64,000 nt of DNA from a virus. The position numbers were made by a program, and so were the translations under genes. Below are positions 46,217 through 55,263 of the stretch, piece after piece (position 1 is the first letter of the stretch; the number at the start of each line of letters is the position of its first letter). Below the pieces are notes generated by a model. That model had not been told where the DNA came from, did no database searches, and saw only the letters and a program-made list of their open reading frames with translations. Where the stretch lies: the IMG/VR virus record IMGVR_UViG_3300036985_002246, positions 1 to 64,000 of that record; one strand, 5' to 3'.

Positions 46217-47882
46217 TACCTTCGTCTCGGCGATCGGAGCCACCCCGGAGAGCGCCCGAACTCAGATTGGGGCGATCGGTCCGTCGTCGGAGGTGGTGCC
46301 TCTGGTCGGCCAGGTGCTGACCTGGAACGGCGTGGTCTGGGTGCCAGCAGGTCCTGGTGGTAGCTCGGTGACCACCCAGGCCAACTTCACGGTCCGACCT
46401 GCGGGTCCGTTCGGATCGGGGGTGTACCCGGACTGGGCGTCCATGTACCTCGACCTGTCCCTCTCGGCACCGGGGGTCAAGTGGATCTTGATCGACAGTC
46501 CTGGCGTGCCGGTCCAAGTCCCGGTGGGCACCTACAACCTCTCGGGGTGTGTCCTCTCCGGAGTCTGGGAGGGTGCCTTGCCCTCGCTCCTGACGACCCA
46601 GACCGGGGCGATTCTCACCGAGCTTCATGCGGTCGCGAACCGGCTTCAGATCGTCAACGAGGGGACGACCTCCCCGATCACGATCTCGTCCCTGACTAGC
46701 TCGACGCTCGCGGTCCAGTTCGAGGCTCAGGTCCGGTCGGCTGTTGGAGCCGCCCCCTTCTTCAATCTCCTGAGCGGGTCAAGCCTGAAGGTCTACGGCC
46801 TGGAGGGCGGGCAGGTCGGCGACATTGGCCTGCCGGTCGTCAAGCTCGGCACCAGCGCAGTCCTGAGTGCGCTGCTCTACAACCAGTCAGGCTTCGCACC
46901 TGACTGCGTGGACCCGACGAGCCAGGCAAGTTCTTCGGTCACGGTCGCTGCGGACGCCGGGTCGTTCGACGAGACACTCACCCAGGTCGGGTATACGGGC
47001 ACCTACGCCCTGACGCAGATCGACCTGGCCTCAGGGGTCGGCTACGACGACCTCGCGGTAGCCCCGCCTCTTGGGGTGACAGACGTTCAGGGTGCGCTCG
47101 ACGCGCTCAAGATTGCGAGCGTCGGGGTCAACGGAAGCTCGGCGATCTGGCGAGGCGTGGGTGCTCCTGTGGGAGCCGGGATCTTCAACACCTGGGCGGA
47201 CCTGTTCGCCTGGGCGCAGTCGGCTCCGGGCTACAAGAAGGTCTACCTCGACTCGACGTTCGGCCCGCTCGTCGTGGACTCCGGGGTGTGGTCGTTCACC
47301 GACCCAGTGGAGTTCGTGGGCTCGCCCCTGCCGCCCCGGACGGCAGTGACCTTCAACGAGGCGAGCTTCCACAACACCTGGAAGTGGTCCAACGTCCAGT
47401 TCCTCGTCCTCAACACGGTCGGCCCTCCGTTCGGAGCGTTCCCCGAGACGATCGAGTTCGACAACTGCGAGGTCGTCCTGAGCGGTGGTGCCCAGCCGTT
47501 CATTCGGAGCCTCACGGCTGCCCTCGAAATCACGTTCACTCGCATGGCCGTCGCCCCGACGACGCAGCTTGTCTTCGACCTCCAGCCGACGGCGGCTCCT
47601 GGGATCATTCGGCTCAAGGACGGAACCACGGTAGCCTTCAACAGCTTCTCGACGGCGATCCCGACGACGCTGACGATCTACGTGGACTCCTCCTGCACCT
47701 ACCTGACCCAGTTCTTCGTCTTCGGGACGCTGATCCTGATCCAATCGAGCGCGGCGAGCGCCGTGGCCTACGTCCCAGGGAACGCCGCGAACTGGGTCGC
47801 TCCCGCCCCTACCAACGTGAGCGAAGCCCTCGACCGGCTGGCAGCAGCCAACGTCGCCAACGGCTTCGGCCCTGTCCCCTGA
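46209..47882 (+). CDS. Tail-fibre-like protein with repeated modules
   Basis: 557 aa, Ser/Thr/Gly/Val-rich and predicted mostly beta. Two copies of a module are visible: FGSGVYPDWASMYLDLSLSA then PGVKWILID near residue 72, and VGAGIFNTWADLFAWAQSAP then GYKKVYLDS near residue 320. GVTDVQGALDALKIA and NVSEALDRLAAA are the short oligomerisation-type repeats of phage fibres. It lies just before the endolysin. Probably host recognition. Confidence 0.7.
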   Translation: MSDTFVSAIGATPESARTQIGAIGPSSEVVPLVGQVLTWNGVVWVPAGPGGSSVTTQANFTVRPAGPFGSGVYPDWASMYLDLSLSAPGVKWILIDSPGVPVQVPVGTYNLSGCVLSGVWEGALPSLLTTQTGAILTELHAVANRLQIVNEGTTSPITISSLTSSTLAVQFEAQVRSAVGAAPFFNLLSGSSLKVYGLEGGQVGDIGLPVVKLGTSAVLSALLYNQSGFAPDCVDPTSQASSSVTVAADAGSFDETLTQVGYTGTYALTQIDLASGVGYDDLAVAPPLGVTDVQGALDALKIASVGVNGSSAIWRGVGAPVGAGIFNTWADLFAWAQSAPGYKKVYLDSTFGPLVVDSGVWSFTDPVEFVGSPLPPRTAVTFNEASFHNTWKWSNVQFLVLNTVGPPFGAFPETIEFDNCEVVLSGGAQPFIRSLTAALEITFTRMAVAPTTQLVFDLQPTAAPGIIRLKDGTTVAFNSFSTAIPTTLTIYVDSSCTYLTQFFVFGTLILIQSSAASAVAYVPGNAANWVAPAPTNVSEALDRLAAANVANGFGPVP

Positions 47883-47895
47883 TCGGAGAGGTTGC

Positions 47896-48582
47896 ATGGC
47901 AAACGTCACCTTCCTGGACCTGACCCACGAGGCGAAGAACCCCCCTCCCCCGAAGCTCTCGAAGGGGGTCAACGTCAGCATTTGCAGGACGGTTGGTGGG
48001 AAGGTGGTCGTCCGCGACCCGAAGACGGTCACTGGGATCGGGATTCACCAGACGGCCTGCGTCTTCGGTCCCATGGACGACCCCACAGCCCGGCACCGCA
48101 GGGCGCTCAACGTGCCGATCCATGCCCTGGCGTTCCGGGACGGTGTGGTGGCAACCCCGTACCCGCTCCCCTGGTTCATGTACCACGGGAACTACCTCAA
48201 TCAGTTCACCTACGGGCTGGAGATCGAAGGGCACTACCCCGGCCTGCTCGACGACCCGACGACCCCGAAGCGTGAGGACGAGCAGACGACGTGGGGTGGC
48301 GGTGCAACCCCGCTCGACGACCTGACGATCGAGACAGCACGGGCGGCAATCAAGTACCTCTACGAGGAGGGCATGAAGCTCGGCTCACCCCTCCAGTACG
48401 TCTGGGCTCACCGGCAGGCCAGCAGCACACGGCAGTCGGACCCAGGTGCCGGAATCTGGAAGCACGTCGTCCTCGACTACGCAGTCGCCGTCTTGGGGCT
48501 CAAGACCCAGCCAAGTCGGACCTGGCCAGGTGGAATGCCTATCCCTTCCGCTTGGGAACCGGGCGCGACCGGAAAGTACTGA
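47896..48582 (+). CDS. Amidase_2-type endolysin (N-acetylmuramoyl-L-alanine amidase)
   Basis: 228 aa from ATG 47896 (GGAGAGG upstream). VTGIGIHQTACVFG gives the first zinc His (H51). LPWFMYHGNYLNQFTYGLEI then EG gives the middle strand region. YVWAHRQASSTRQSDPGAGI gives the second His plus the DPG motif of amidase_2/PGRP-like enzymes. No signal peptide is visible. It cleaves the amide between muramic acid and L-alanine. Confidence 0.85.
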   Translation: MANVTFLDLTHEAKNPPPPKLSKGVNVSICRTVGGKVVVRDPKTVTGIGIHQTACVFGPMDDPTARHRRALNVPIHALAFRDGVVATPYPLPWFMYHGNYLNQFTYGLEIEGHYPGLLDDPTTPKREDEQTTWGGGATPLDDLTIETARAAIKYLYEEGMKLGSPLQYVWAHRQASSTRQSDPGAGIWKHVVLDYAVAVLGLKTQPSRTWPGGMPIPSAWEPGATGKY

Positions 48583-48585
48583 CCC

Positions 48586-49617
48586 ATGACCATGAAGACA
48601 GCCAAGGCTGAGATCACCCCAATCCGGCAACGCACCCAGTACTCCTGCATGGCCGCCTCACTCAGCATGGCGCTGGAGGCACAGGGGGCCAAGTTCGAGG
48701 AGGACACGATCAATGAGGTCATGGGGGCGAGGCCCATGCAGGGGGCGACCTGGGAGCAAGCGATCGGTGCGGCCCAGCACTTCGGAATGCGGGCCACGCT
48801 CGTATCCCCGTGCGCCCTGAGCCAACTCAAGGAGTGGACCGACCGGGGGATCGCCGTCATGATCGCGTGGAATCCCGAGGGCCGGGAGTGGTCGCACGCC
48901 TCGTGCGTGTTCGACGTGGACGACGACTGGAACGTCCACGTCGCCGACCCGAACATTCCGGACCCGGACCAGACCGTTCGGGTTGTCACGAGGGAAGAGT
49001 TCCTGAAGAAGTGGTTCGAGAAGTGGCCGAGGTACCTCGTGCGACGGTGTGCCCTCGCGATCGAGCGGGAGATCACCAAGGACGGTCGCCAGGTCATGGC
49101 AAGCTCCAAGACCTCCGCCTCGAAGGTCGCCGACCTGTTCCTCGCGTCTGAGGACGACCGGGTGGACGACGAGTACGAGTACGAGGACGTGCGCCTGGAG
49201 TACGCCCCGCAGAGCGAGGTCGAGTACGACTCCGCGCACATTGCGAACGACACCCCGAAGACGCTTCTCGGGGACATGGGCAGCATGAGGCTGTACCTCG
49301 TGGACGGGAACTACGTCCGCAACCATATCGACATTGACTTCGTCGCTGGCGGCAACCCTGCCCGGTACGCCTACTGCCCTGCGGGTGAACTGTGGGTGGA
49401 GGAGCTTGGTGGGGACGCCGACTTGGCGGCCACGGCCATGCACGAGTTCCACGAGTACATTCTCATGGGCGAGCAGGGTGAGTCCTACGAGACGGCGCAC
49501 GACAAGTCGTCCGAGGTGGAGAAGGGGTTCCGGCTCTGGCTGGAGGAGCACCCCAACCTGGACCTGCCGACCATGCTTCAGATCGCCACGAAGGTGGCCA
49601 TGACCAACCTCGACTGA
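48586..49617 (+). CDS. C39-like cysteine protease domain fused to a second domain
   Basis: 343 aa. Residues 1-165: a C39/papain-like domain with RQRTQYSCMAASLSMALEAQ (catalytic C21), EWSHASCVFDVD (H104) and HVADPNIP (D121). From residue 171 a new start-like stretch begins (MASSKTSASKVADLFLAS), as at the N-terminus of virion-type proteins. An acidic linker and a domain with an HEFHE motif (286-290) and AHDKSSEVEKGF follow. The layout suggests two proteins fused. Possible role in cell-wall or prohead processing; uncertain. Confidence 0.65.
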   Translation: MTMKTAKAEITPIRQRTQYSCMAASLSMALEAQGAKFEEDTINEVMGARPMQGATWEQAIGAAQHFGMRATLVSPCALSQLKEWTDRGIAVMIAWNPEGREWSHASCVFDVDDDWNVHVADPNIPDPDQTVRVVTREEFLKKWFEKWPRYLVRRCALAIEREITKDGRQVMASSKTSASKVADLFLASEDDRVDDEYEYEDVRLEYAPQSEVEYDSAHIANDTPKTLLGDMGSMRLYLVDGNYVRNHIDIDFVAGGNPARYAYCPAGELWVEELGGDADLAATAMHEFHEYILMGEQGESYETAHDKSSEVEKGFRLWLEEHPNLDLPTMLQIATKVAMTNLD

Positions 49618-49666
49618 GCGCCCGAGCGTTCAGCTAGCCCCTCTATAGTTTCGGAGAGAAGCTACA

Positions 49667-51745
49667 GTGACCCAGCCTCTTCGCACCCGACGTGACTACG
49701 GCTCCGATCAGACGGCTGCCGACAACACTGCAAGCTCAGGAGCTTCCGCCATGATGATCGACGCAGCCGAGTTCGAGCGCACCCTCAAGCAGTCCATGCA
49801 CGAAACGGGAGTCTCCGTCGATCCGACGAAGGATATGTCCCCCGAGGACGCCGCCGAGTGGAAGCGCCAGAACGAGAAGCACAAGGACAAGTTCAAGACG
49901 GCCTCCGAGAGCTACCTGCTCCCGACGGCAGAGGCTGCGGTCCATGGGATCGCAAAGGTTCTCGGCTGGAAGGTGACGAAGAACCTCCCCTACGAGGGTG
50001 GGTACTACGGGCAGGTCCAATCTGAGGACACCAGCGAGTTCTCGCTCCGGGTCGAGTTCGAGGAAATGCACAGGAAGGCTCTGGGCCTCTCAGACGTTCC
50101 GTCTGAAGACGTGGTCGTCGTCCCCCATGTCTTCCTCAACACCTCGACAATCCCCAATCGACTGGCTGACCGGGTGTTCAGCAGTCTGAAGTTCAAGGGG
50201 AGCCCAGACCAGGCAATGCGGCTGCTGAGGACGGCCCCCCAGGTTGCCCACGCAGCTTGGATTGAGGGTACGCAGTCCAAGGCCGCACAGGACGCCATGT
50301 TCGACGAGTTGGAGTCGTTCAGCAGCAAGGTCTCCTTTGCCATTGAGTCCGGACTGACACGGCTCGGCATGGTGCTGGCGAACCACAAGCTGTACGGCAC
50401 CCATGTCTCCCCTCAGCGCGAGGTGGACCGGCCATTCATTTCCGGCAGTATGTACGTCACGGGTCTGACCCCTGGGAACAAGGACCAGGCAGCGGCTGCC
50501 CGCAAGGTCATGACCGCAGTGTCTCGGAAGCTCTCCAACGACAAGTACACTTTCAATCTGAACCAGCCTGCCCGCTGGTCCCAGAACGAACTGGCCTTCG
50601 GCTACGAGATCAAGTTCGCGGGGTTGGACCGGTCGGCCTCCGCCAACGGCGTCTCGATCGCCGACTACGAGGCAGAACTCGGCAAGGAGTCCAAGTTCGA
50701 GCGGGGCGAGGACGTGAGCCTCGACGAACTGCCCACGGAACTCCAGGAGAACGTCGAGAACCCGCCTCCTGCGGTCACGAAGCTCCGGGAGGAAATGGAG
50801 TCCAAGTCAGCCACCGACAAGGAGGCGAAGATCCAGGCTCGGCAGATCGCGATCCTCAAGAAGTACGTCGAGGGTGCAGGCGCTGGCGCTGCCACCGACT
50901 ACGACGATCTCCCCCAGGAGGTTCAGTCCGCCCTCATTCGCGTCAAGGACAGCGAAGTGCTGTGGAGCGACGTGAACCGCTGGCTCAGCGACAACACCAA
51001 GCGGGCCGCTGAGTCGAGGACCGCTGCCACCGGCCTCTACGGCTTCACGAAGGAAGCCGAGAAGGTTTGCGGCTCGGCCTCGAACAAGCTCGCCAAGTTC
51101 GCTGGCAAGCTCGCCAAGGAGATCTACGAGAAGGACGCGGAGACGCCCGCCTTCCTCGAAGAGCACACGGCACGGACCGCCTCGAAGGCCGCCCGAATGC
51201 TCCGTGGCTGCATGGCGGAGATTGGGCCGGGCCAGCCGACCAAGACCGCTGCCAAGGGCGAGAAGGGTCGCTACGGCTTCTCGGCGAAGACCGCCAGGCT
51301 CGCGCTCGAAGCCTGCAACACGGTCGAGCACGAGGCCGGTGTGATCGCGAGCGACCTGCACTCCCGCATGGGGTCGAAGCACGCGAGTATCACGGGCTTC
51401 CTCAACAAGCACGCGAAGCGCGCCAAGTGCGGCTGGAGCGACCTGATCCTGGAGGCGTACCCCGCCCAGGAGCAGCAGGTCATTGCCTCCGAGACGACCG
51501 AGAAGACGGCCTCTGACCTCAGCGGGTACTCGATCCACCCGTCGGTCGATCAGATCCTCACCTGGGAGGGACAGGGCACGCCCCGCGAGGCCGCCTCGTT
51601 CCTCGCCTCCGACGACGAGGAAGGGCCGCTCGCTGGCCGCACCTGGGACGGCGACAAGTCCAAGCCCGACGACGCCGCCCCGTACAACATTCACCCGGAG
51701 TCCCCCCCGGCGGGGGCTGACGGGAGCACCGAGCGGAAGCGGTAA
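49667..51745 (+). CDS. Large virion-type protein with duplicated helical module
   Basis: 692 aa from GTG 49667. Middle: a beta/alpha region (EVDRPFISGSMYVTGLTPGN). C-terminal region: two related modules, YGFTKEAEKVCGSASNKLAK ... AFLEEHTARTASKAARMLRG and YGFSAKTARLALEACNTVEH ... TGFLNKHAKRAKCGWSDLIL. Both have YGF..K.A, a Cys, then FL..H. The tail contains IHPSVDQIL and YNIHPESPP. I judge it structural from size, position after lysis genes and these modules. Confidence 0.5.
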   Translation: MTQPLRTRRDYGSDQTAADNTASSGASAMMIDAAEFERTLKQSMHETGVSVDPTKDMSPEDAAEWKRQNEKHKDKFKTASESYLLPTAEAAVHGIAKVLGWKVTKNLPYEGGYYGQVQSEDTSEFSLRVEFEEMHRKALGLSDVPSEDVVVVPHVFLNTSTIPNRLADRVFSSLKFKGSPDQAMRLLRTAPQVAHAAWIEGTQSKAAQDAMFDELESFSSKVSFAIESGLTRLGMVLANHKLYGTHVSPQREVDRPFISGSMYVTGLTPGNKDQAAAARKVMTAVSRKLSNDKYTFNLNQPARWSQNELAFGYEIKFAGLDRSASANGVSIADYEAELGKESKFERGEDVSLDELPTELQENVENPPPAVTKLREEMESKSATDKEAKIQARQIAILKKYVEGAGAGAATDYDDLPQEVQSALIRVKDSEVLWSDVNRWLSDNTKRAAESRTAATGLYGFTKEAEKVCGSASNKLAKFAGKLAKEIYEKDAETPAFLEEHTARTASKAARMLRGCMAEIGPGQPTKTAAKGEKGRYGFSAKTARLALEACNTVEHEAGVIASDLHSRMGSKHASITGFLNKHAKRAKCGWSDLILEAYPAQEQQVIASETTEKTASDLSGYSIHPSVDQILTWEGQGTPREAASFLASDDEEGPLAGRTWDGDKSKPDDAAPYNIHPESPPAGADGSTERKR

Positions 51746-51813
51746 ACAGGTGGTTCCGCGAGAACGTGTGCCCCGGTCACAAGACCAACTGCGGCCTCTG
51801 ATCTGAAGCAGCC

Positions 51814-52584
51814 ATGCGTACCCCGTCCCCAACCAGAGTCGCGTTCCGCTCCCTGATCGCAGGGGGCTCGGACTTCCAGAACTTCGGGAAGGGCACCGAC
51901 CCGAAGGCGGTCTTCCGCACGCTCGTCGAGAACGCCCGGTACGAGTCGGGGCGGGGTGGGTACTCCGGGACCATTGCAGAGAAGTCAGACTTCGAGCTTC
52001 GGTCCCGGACGCCAATGTCCAGGCAGCAGGCACGGGAATTCCTGGACAGGGACCTGGGCCACAACGACAAGTGGGGTCCGGCGTTCGCCGTGCCGATCGC
52101 TGAGGTGAAGGTCAAGTCCGAGAAGGAAGTCACCGTCAAGGTCAGCGCACCGACTCAGCAGGAAGCCTGGAAGCTCGCTGAGGCAGAGGTGAAGGCCAAG
52201 GCTGGCGACAAGGCCGTCGAGATCAGCCGGTTGAAGGCCACGAAGATCAAGGAGGGTGGTCTGCCGGAAATGGCAGCGAGCACCTCCTCAGAGAAGCTGT
52301 ATCGGATCGAGTGGGGCCGTGGGGGTGGGCAACTCATGGGCGTCGGTCCCACGAAGAAGGACGTGATTGACAGCTTCAAGCAGAAGCTGCTCAAGGACGA
52401 GTACCTGCTGTCGCTCCTGAAGCCCGGAACCATGTTCACCCTCTACGAGGTGAAGGGGCTCAAGACGTTCACCGTGGCGGGTTGGGCCTCGAAGTCCCCA
52501 GTCTGGGAGATCTCCTTCAAGGTCCGGGTCGTCGAGGTCGGCGGCGTCGAGGGCTACCTGTTCTACGGTATCGCTTCGGACTGA
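51814..52584 (+). CDS. Probable virion-associated protein
   Basis: 256 aa from ATG 51814. Starts SPTRVAFRSLIAGG, a short motif similar to those of the neighbouring virion-type proteins. ENARYESGRGGYSGTIAEKS is a conserved segment I recognise from other large phages. Two beta-rich repeats follow (KSEKEVTVKVSAPTQQEAWK). Overlaps the convergent minus gene by 22 bases. Confidence 0.55.
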   Translation: MRTPSPTRVAFRSLIAGGSDFQNFGKGTDPKAVFRTLVENARYESGRGGYSGTIAEKSDFELRSRTPMSRQQAREFLDRDLGHNDKWGPAFAVPIAEVKVKSEKEVTVKVSAPTQQEAWKLAEAEVKAKAGDKAVEISRLKATKIKEGGLPEMAASTSSEKLYRIEWGRGGGQLMGVGPTKKDVIDSFKQKLLKDEYLLSLLKPGTMFTLYEVKGLKTFTVAGWASKSPVWEISFKVRVVEVGGVEGYLFYGIASD

Positions 52585-52787
52585 CCCGACTCCTGGTAGC
52601 CGAAGAACGATTGGTCAGCGGCAGCCCGCCACTCCTGCCACCAGATCGGTGCTCCCCTCCACTTCACGGAGACGGTGATCACCATGGTGCCGTCGTGGAC
52701 GTAGGCGCTTGAGACGATCTTGGCTCCACGGAGAAGGGCCAGACGAACCCGCCAGGGGAGGTTCTCGGCGTAGACGCTGAATCTCAT
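52563..52787 (-). CDS. Small hypothetical protein
   Basis: 74 aa from ATG 52787. Beta pattern (MRFSVYAENLPWRVRLALLR, AYVHDGTMVITVSVKWR). Unknown function. Confidence 0.55.
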   Translation of the reverse strand: MRFSVYAENLPWRVRLALLRGAKIVSSAYVHDGTMVITVSVKWRGAPIWWQEWRAAADQSFFGYQESGQSEAIP

Positions 52788-52806
52788 GCGAGACTTACGC
52801 CCGCCG

Positions 52807-52971
52807 TCAGATCTTCTTGATCCCCTGGGTGAGCATCCACCAGTGGAACGGCAGGGCCAACTTCGACGGCAGGGTGAACTCCAGGTCCTCTCGTGGGCCA
52901 CCGGGGTCGCGGAACGTAATGCAAATGTTCTCGTTCCGGTTCGGGTTGTATTCCTGTCGTTGAGTCATCAT
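52807..52971 (-). CDS. Small hypothetical protein
   Basis: 54 aa from ATG 52971 with AAGGAAG five bases upstream. MMTQRQEYNPNRNENICITF then RDPGGPRE. A short beta-type protein; unknown function. Confidence 0.5.
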   Translation of the reverse strand: MMTQRQEYNPNRNENICITFRDPGGPREDLEFTLPSKLALPFHWWMLTQGIKKI

Positions 52972-53048
52972 GAGCTTCCTTACGCCCAACGGCTGACCTG
53001 ACTTTCGAGGACTCACCGATATAGGGTAGCCCGCGTCCTGCCAGAGCA

Positions 53049-53303
53049 CTAGCCGTTGTCCCAATCGGGATCCACTGGCGTGGGCTTCTTCCACCAATCG
53101 GGGCGACCGTTGTCACGGAGCTTCCCGATCGCCTCGTCCAGCATACCCACGGAGCCCTGCTCCCACTGGCGGACCACTTCGGCGGCGTCCTCCTGGAGGG
53201 AGGCATAGTCCTCTTTCAGGCCGTCCGGGTCGCGGCGAAGCTCAGCCTCTGCCCGGAGCTTCCATGCGCGTAGCTCTTGGAGTTCTTCTTCCAGTGTGGT
53301 CAT
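53049..53303 (-). CDS. Small coiled-coil hypothetical protein
   Basis: 84 aa from ATG 53303 (ATGA overlap). MTTLEEELQELRAWKLRAEA is a coiled coil; ends acidic. Unknown function. Confidence 0.6.
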   Translation of the reverse strand: MTTLEEELQELRAWKLRAEAELRRDPDGLKEDYASLQEDAAEVVRQWEQGSVGMLDEAIGKLRDNGRPDWWKKPTPVDPDWDNG

Positions 53304-53989
53304 GGCAGCCTCCTGAATCGAACCCGCCACACCCAGGGGTTCTGATCCCATGGGCGTCGCTTCCCTTCAGTCTTGTCCCACAGATTGGCGAAAGCGTGCC
53401 GAGCGTCCAGGAGGCATTGGTCGGCGCTCGTGGTGGGCTCCATTGACCAGCCTCGACGCTGAACGAGCGTGGCCCCAGGGACGCCACCCGAGAAGTCGTG
53501 CTTCCCGTAGTCGGTGAAGATCGCGCCTTCAGCGACGGCGTCCTCTTCGGTGATCGCGTGGAGCCGCTCTACCCGGACCTCCAACACCTCCAGGTTGATC
53601 CTGGAAGCCCACCGGGGCATATTGCTGGAGGGGTGCCACGGGGAGTTCTCCCCGTTCCCCTGGTATCGAACCCAATCCGGGTGGTCGGCTCGGTAGCCGA
53701 GACCGCGAGTGGCGTCCCCTCCCCAGGTCTCCCTGACCCACAGCTTGTCTCCGGGAGAGCCCAGCGGGCACTTCATTCCACCGTCGGGGTCAGCGATCTG
53801 AGCGACGCGATCCGGAGTCAACTCGAAGTCGGCGAAGATCCACCCACTCACCGGGTGCGGTGCCGCGTGTGGGTAGTCGAACCGAGCCCAGGGACCCCTG
53901 AACTTGACGGCCTGGCGGGCGACGGTCTTCCTCCCCTGGAGCAATGCGATCACAGACGGGGCGGCAAGCTGAATCGGCTTCTCTGTCAC
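53300..53989 (-). CDS. ASCH-domain phage protein
   Basis: 229 aa. SVIALLQGRKTVARQAVKF at the front, then CPLGSPGDKLWVRETW, NMPRWASRINLEVLEVRVER and LHAITEEDAVAEGA form the ASCH/PUA-like fold signature familiar from phage proteins. ASCH domains bind RNA or modified nucleotides; some have amidohydrolase activity. Role here unknown. Confidence 0.85.
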   Translation of the reverse strand: MTEKPIQLAAPSVIALLQGRKTVARQAVKFRGPWARFDYPHAAPHPVSGWIFADFELTPDRVAQIADPDGGMKCPLGSPGDKLWVRETWGGDATRGLGYRADHPDWVRYQGNGENSPWHPSSNMPRWASRINLEVLEVRVERLHAITEEDAVAEGAIFTDYGKHDFSGGVPGATLVQRRGWSMEPTTSADQCLLDARHAFANLWDKTEGKRRPWDQNPWVWRVRFRRLP

Positions 53990-54312
53990 TTGGTTCTCGG
54001 GGTAGCAGCGCGAGCTTCGAGGGAGTGGATCAGTTCTCGAAAGGGGTCAGACCCCTCGTCCACCTCTGGCTCTACAGGCACTTCAACCACAGGGGCAGGA
54101 GCGGGAATCGAGTGCCGTGCCTCCCAGACCTCGACGTGCTTGAGACACGCCGGGCAGGTCGGTCGCCTTCGGTCGTACCCTCGCTTGAACTCGACCCAGA
54201 TCGCGCAGGAGGTGTACGCCCCTCCCCGAAGAATCGGCGGAGGTGACGCCTGCTCCTGGGTCAGGTGCCAGGAGTTGTCCCCGGCCATGACGCACTGGTA
54301 GTCAGTAGCCAT
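53986..54312 (-). CDS. Hypothetical protein with Cys pair
   Basis: 108 aa from ATG 54312. CPACLKHVEVWEARH and an upstream Cys may form a zinc site. Pro/Val/Glu-rich linker. Unknown function. Confidence 0.55.
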   Translation of the reverse strand: MATDYQCVMAGDNSWHLTQEQASPPPILRGGAYTSCAIWVEFKRGYDRRRPTCPACLKHVEVWEARHSIPAPAPVVEVPVEPEVDEGSDPFRELIHSLEARAATPRTK

Positions 54313-54484
54313 CCTTTGCCCACCCACCGCCCTTCAGAACGAAAGAGGAGGTGCCAGAGATCAGCCTCTTGACCTCACCCTTGCAGGACTTCTCTGGGCA
54401 CTTCTTCAGGGGCGGCTCAGTGATCTTCTGGTCCGCCTCGAAGGTCTTGTGGCACTTCTCGCACTCGTAGTCGTAGGTGGGCAC
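54302..54484 (-). CDS. FmdB-type zinc-ribbon protein
   Basis: 60 aa. MPTYDYECEKCHKTFEADQK ... KCPEKSCKGEVKRLISG ... SSFVLKGGGWAKDGY is the FmdB/CxxC_CxxC_SSSS family in full (MPxYxYxCxxCG..., LxGxGWxxxGY). Function unsettled; often labelled regulatory. Confidence 0.85.
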   Translation of the reverse strand: MPTYDYECEKCHKTFEADQKITEPPLKKCPEKSCKGEVKRLISGTSSFVLKGGGWAKDGY

Positions 54485-54493
54485 GTCGTGACT

Positions 54494-54769
54494 CTACTTC
54501 TCGACGGGGGACTTGGCCCCGCGCTCAATCCACTCGGCAACCGTCAGATCGCACTCGTCGTTGTCAAGGCCGTCGGCGGACCAGGGAAGGCTCTCCAGAA
54601 CCTCTTCCGGAACGGCGCTCGCCGAACTGACGAGGGTGGCTGTGACACTCTCCGCTGGGTCCTCGGACCACTCGGTGACGTTGTTCTCGGCCCACCCGGT
54701 CGCCGCACTCTCGCTGAGGGCAGACACGAAGACCTTGTGAGTGATCTCGACCTCGTAGACTCGACGCAT
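54494..54769 (-). CDS. Small acidic hypothetical protein
   Basis: 91 aa from ATG 54769 with GGAGGTGGC upstream. Acidic, with VEITHKVFVSALSESAATGW. Unknown function. Confidence 0.6.
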   Translation of the reverse strand: MRRVYEVEITHKVFVSALSESAATGWAENNVTEWSEDPAESVTATLVSSASAVPEEVLESLPWSADGLDNDECDLTVAEWIERGAKSPVEK

Positions 54770-54789
54770 TGCTGCCACCTCCAAGGGTG

Positions 54790-55011
54790 TTACGCCTCTT
54801 CCTCGACCACGACCGTGGCCCCGGACGTGCGAAGCCAATCCGCGAGGTCGTCCACGAAGGCTTGCAGGTCGTCCCACTCGGAAACCGGAAGGACGACAGC
54901 GCCCTCTCTGGTCTCCAAGCTGAACAAGACTCGCCGAGCACTTCGTTGAACGACCAGAAGCAGCGTGTGGCTCTGGGGCGTCATACCCCAATCGCCTGAT
55001 AGATCATGCAC
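54790..55011 (-). CDS. Small hypothetical protein
   Basis: 73 aa (start 55011, three bases after the upstream stop; 54984 is an alternative). WDDLQAFVDDLADWLRTSGA then TVVVEEEA. Unknown function. Confidence 0.5.
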   Translation of the reverse strand: MHDLSGDWGMTPQSHTLLLVVQRSARRVLFSLETREGAVVLPVSEWDDLQAFVDDLADWLRTSGATVVVEEEA

Positions 55012-55014
55012 CCG

Positions 55015-55263
55015 CTAGGTGAACTTCGTAGCCCAATCACACGAGAGGCATGGCCGGACATAGGAGTGCTCCCACAGGTGTCCGTTGGAGCACCGGTACG
55101 AGTCCCTGATTCGGTTCGGGTCATGGTGGTGGTGAACCCCGTCTTCGTCGCGGAAGTGGAAGCTCCCCCCAAGCAGAGTCGTGATCGAACCCCCAGGATA
55201 GACGCTGCTCTTCTGATTGAGCCGCTCGCACTCGGGGCAGGCAGGAATGAAGGACATGATCAT
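55015..55263 (-). CDS. Small Cys/His-rich hypothetical protein
   Basis: 82 aa from ATG 55263 (ATGA overlap). PACPECERLNQKS ... GVHHHHDPNRIRDSYRCSNG ... CLSC suggests a zinc ribbon. Unknown function. Confidence 0.55.
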   Translation of the reverse strand: MIMSFIPACPECERLNQKSSVYPGGSITTLLGGSFHFRDEDGVHHHHDPNRIRDSYRCSNGHLWEHSYVRPCLSCDWATKFT

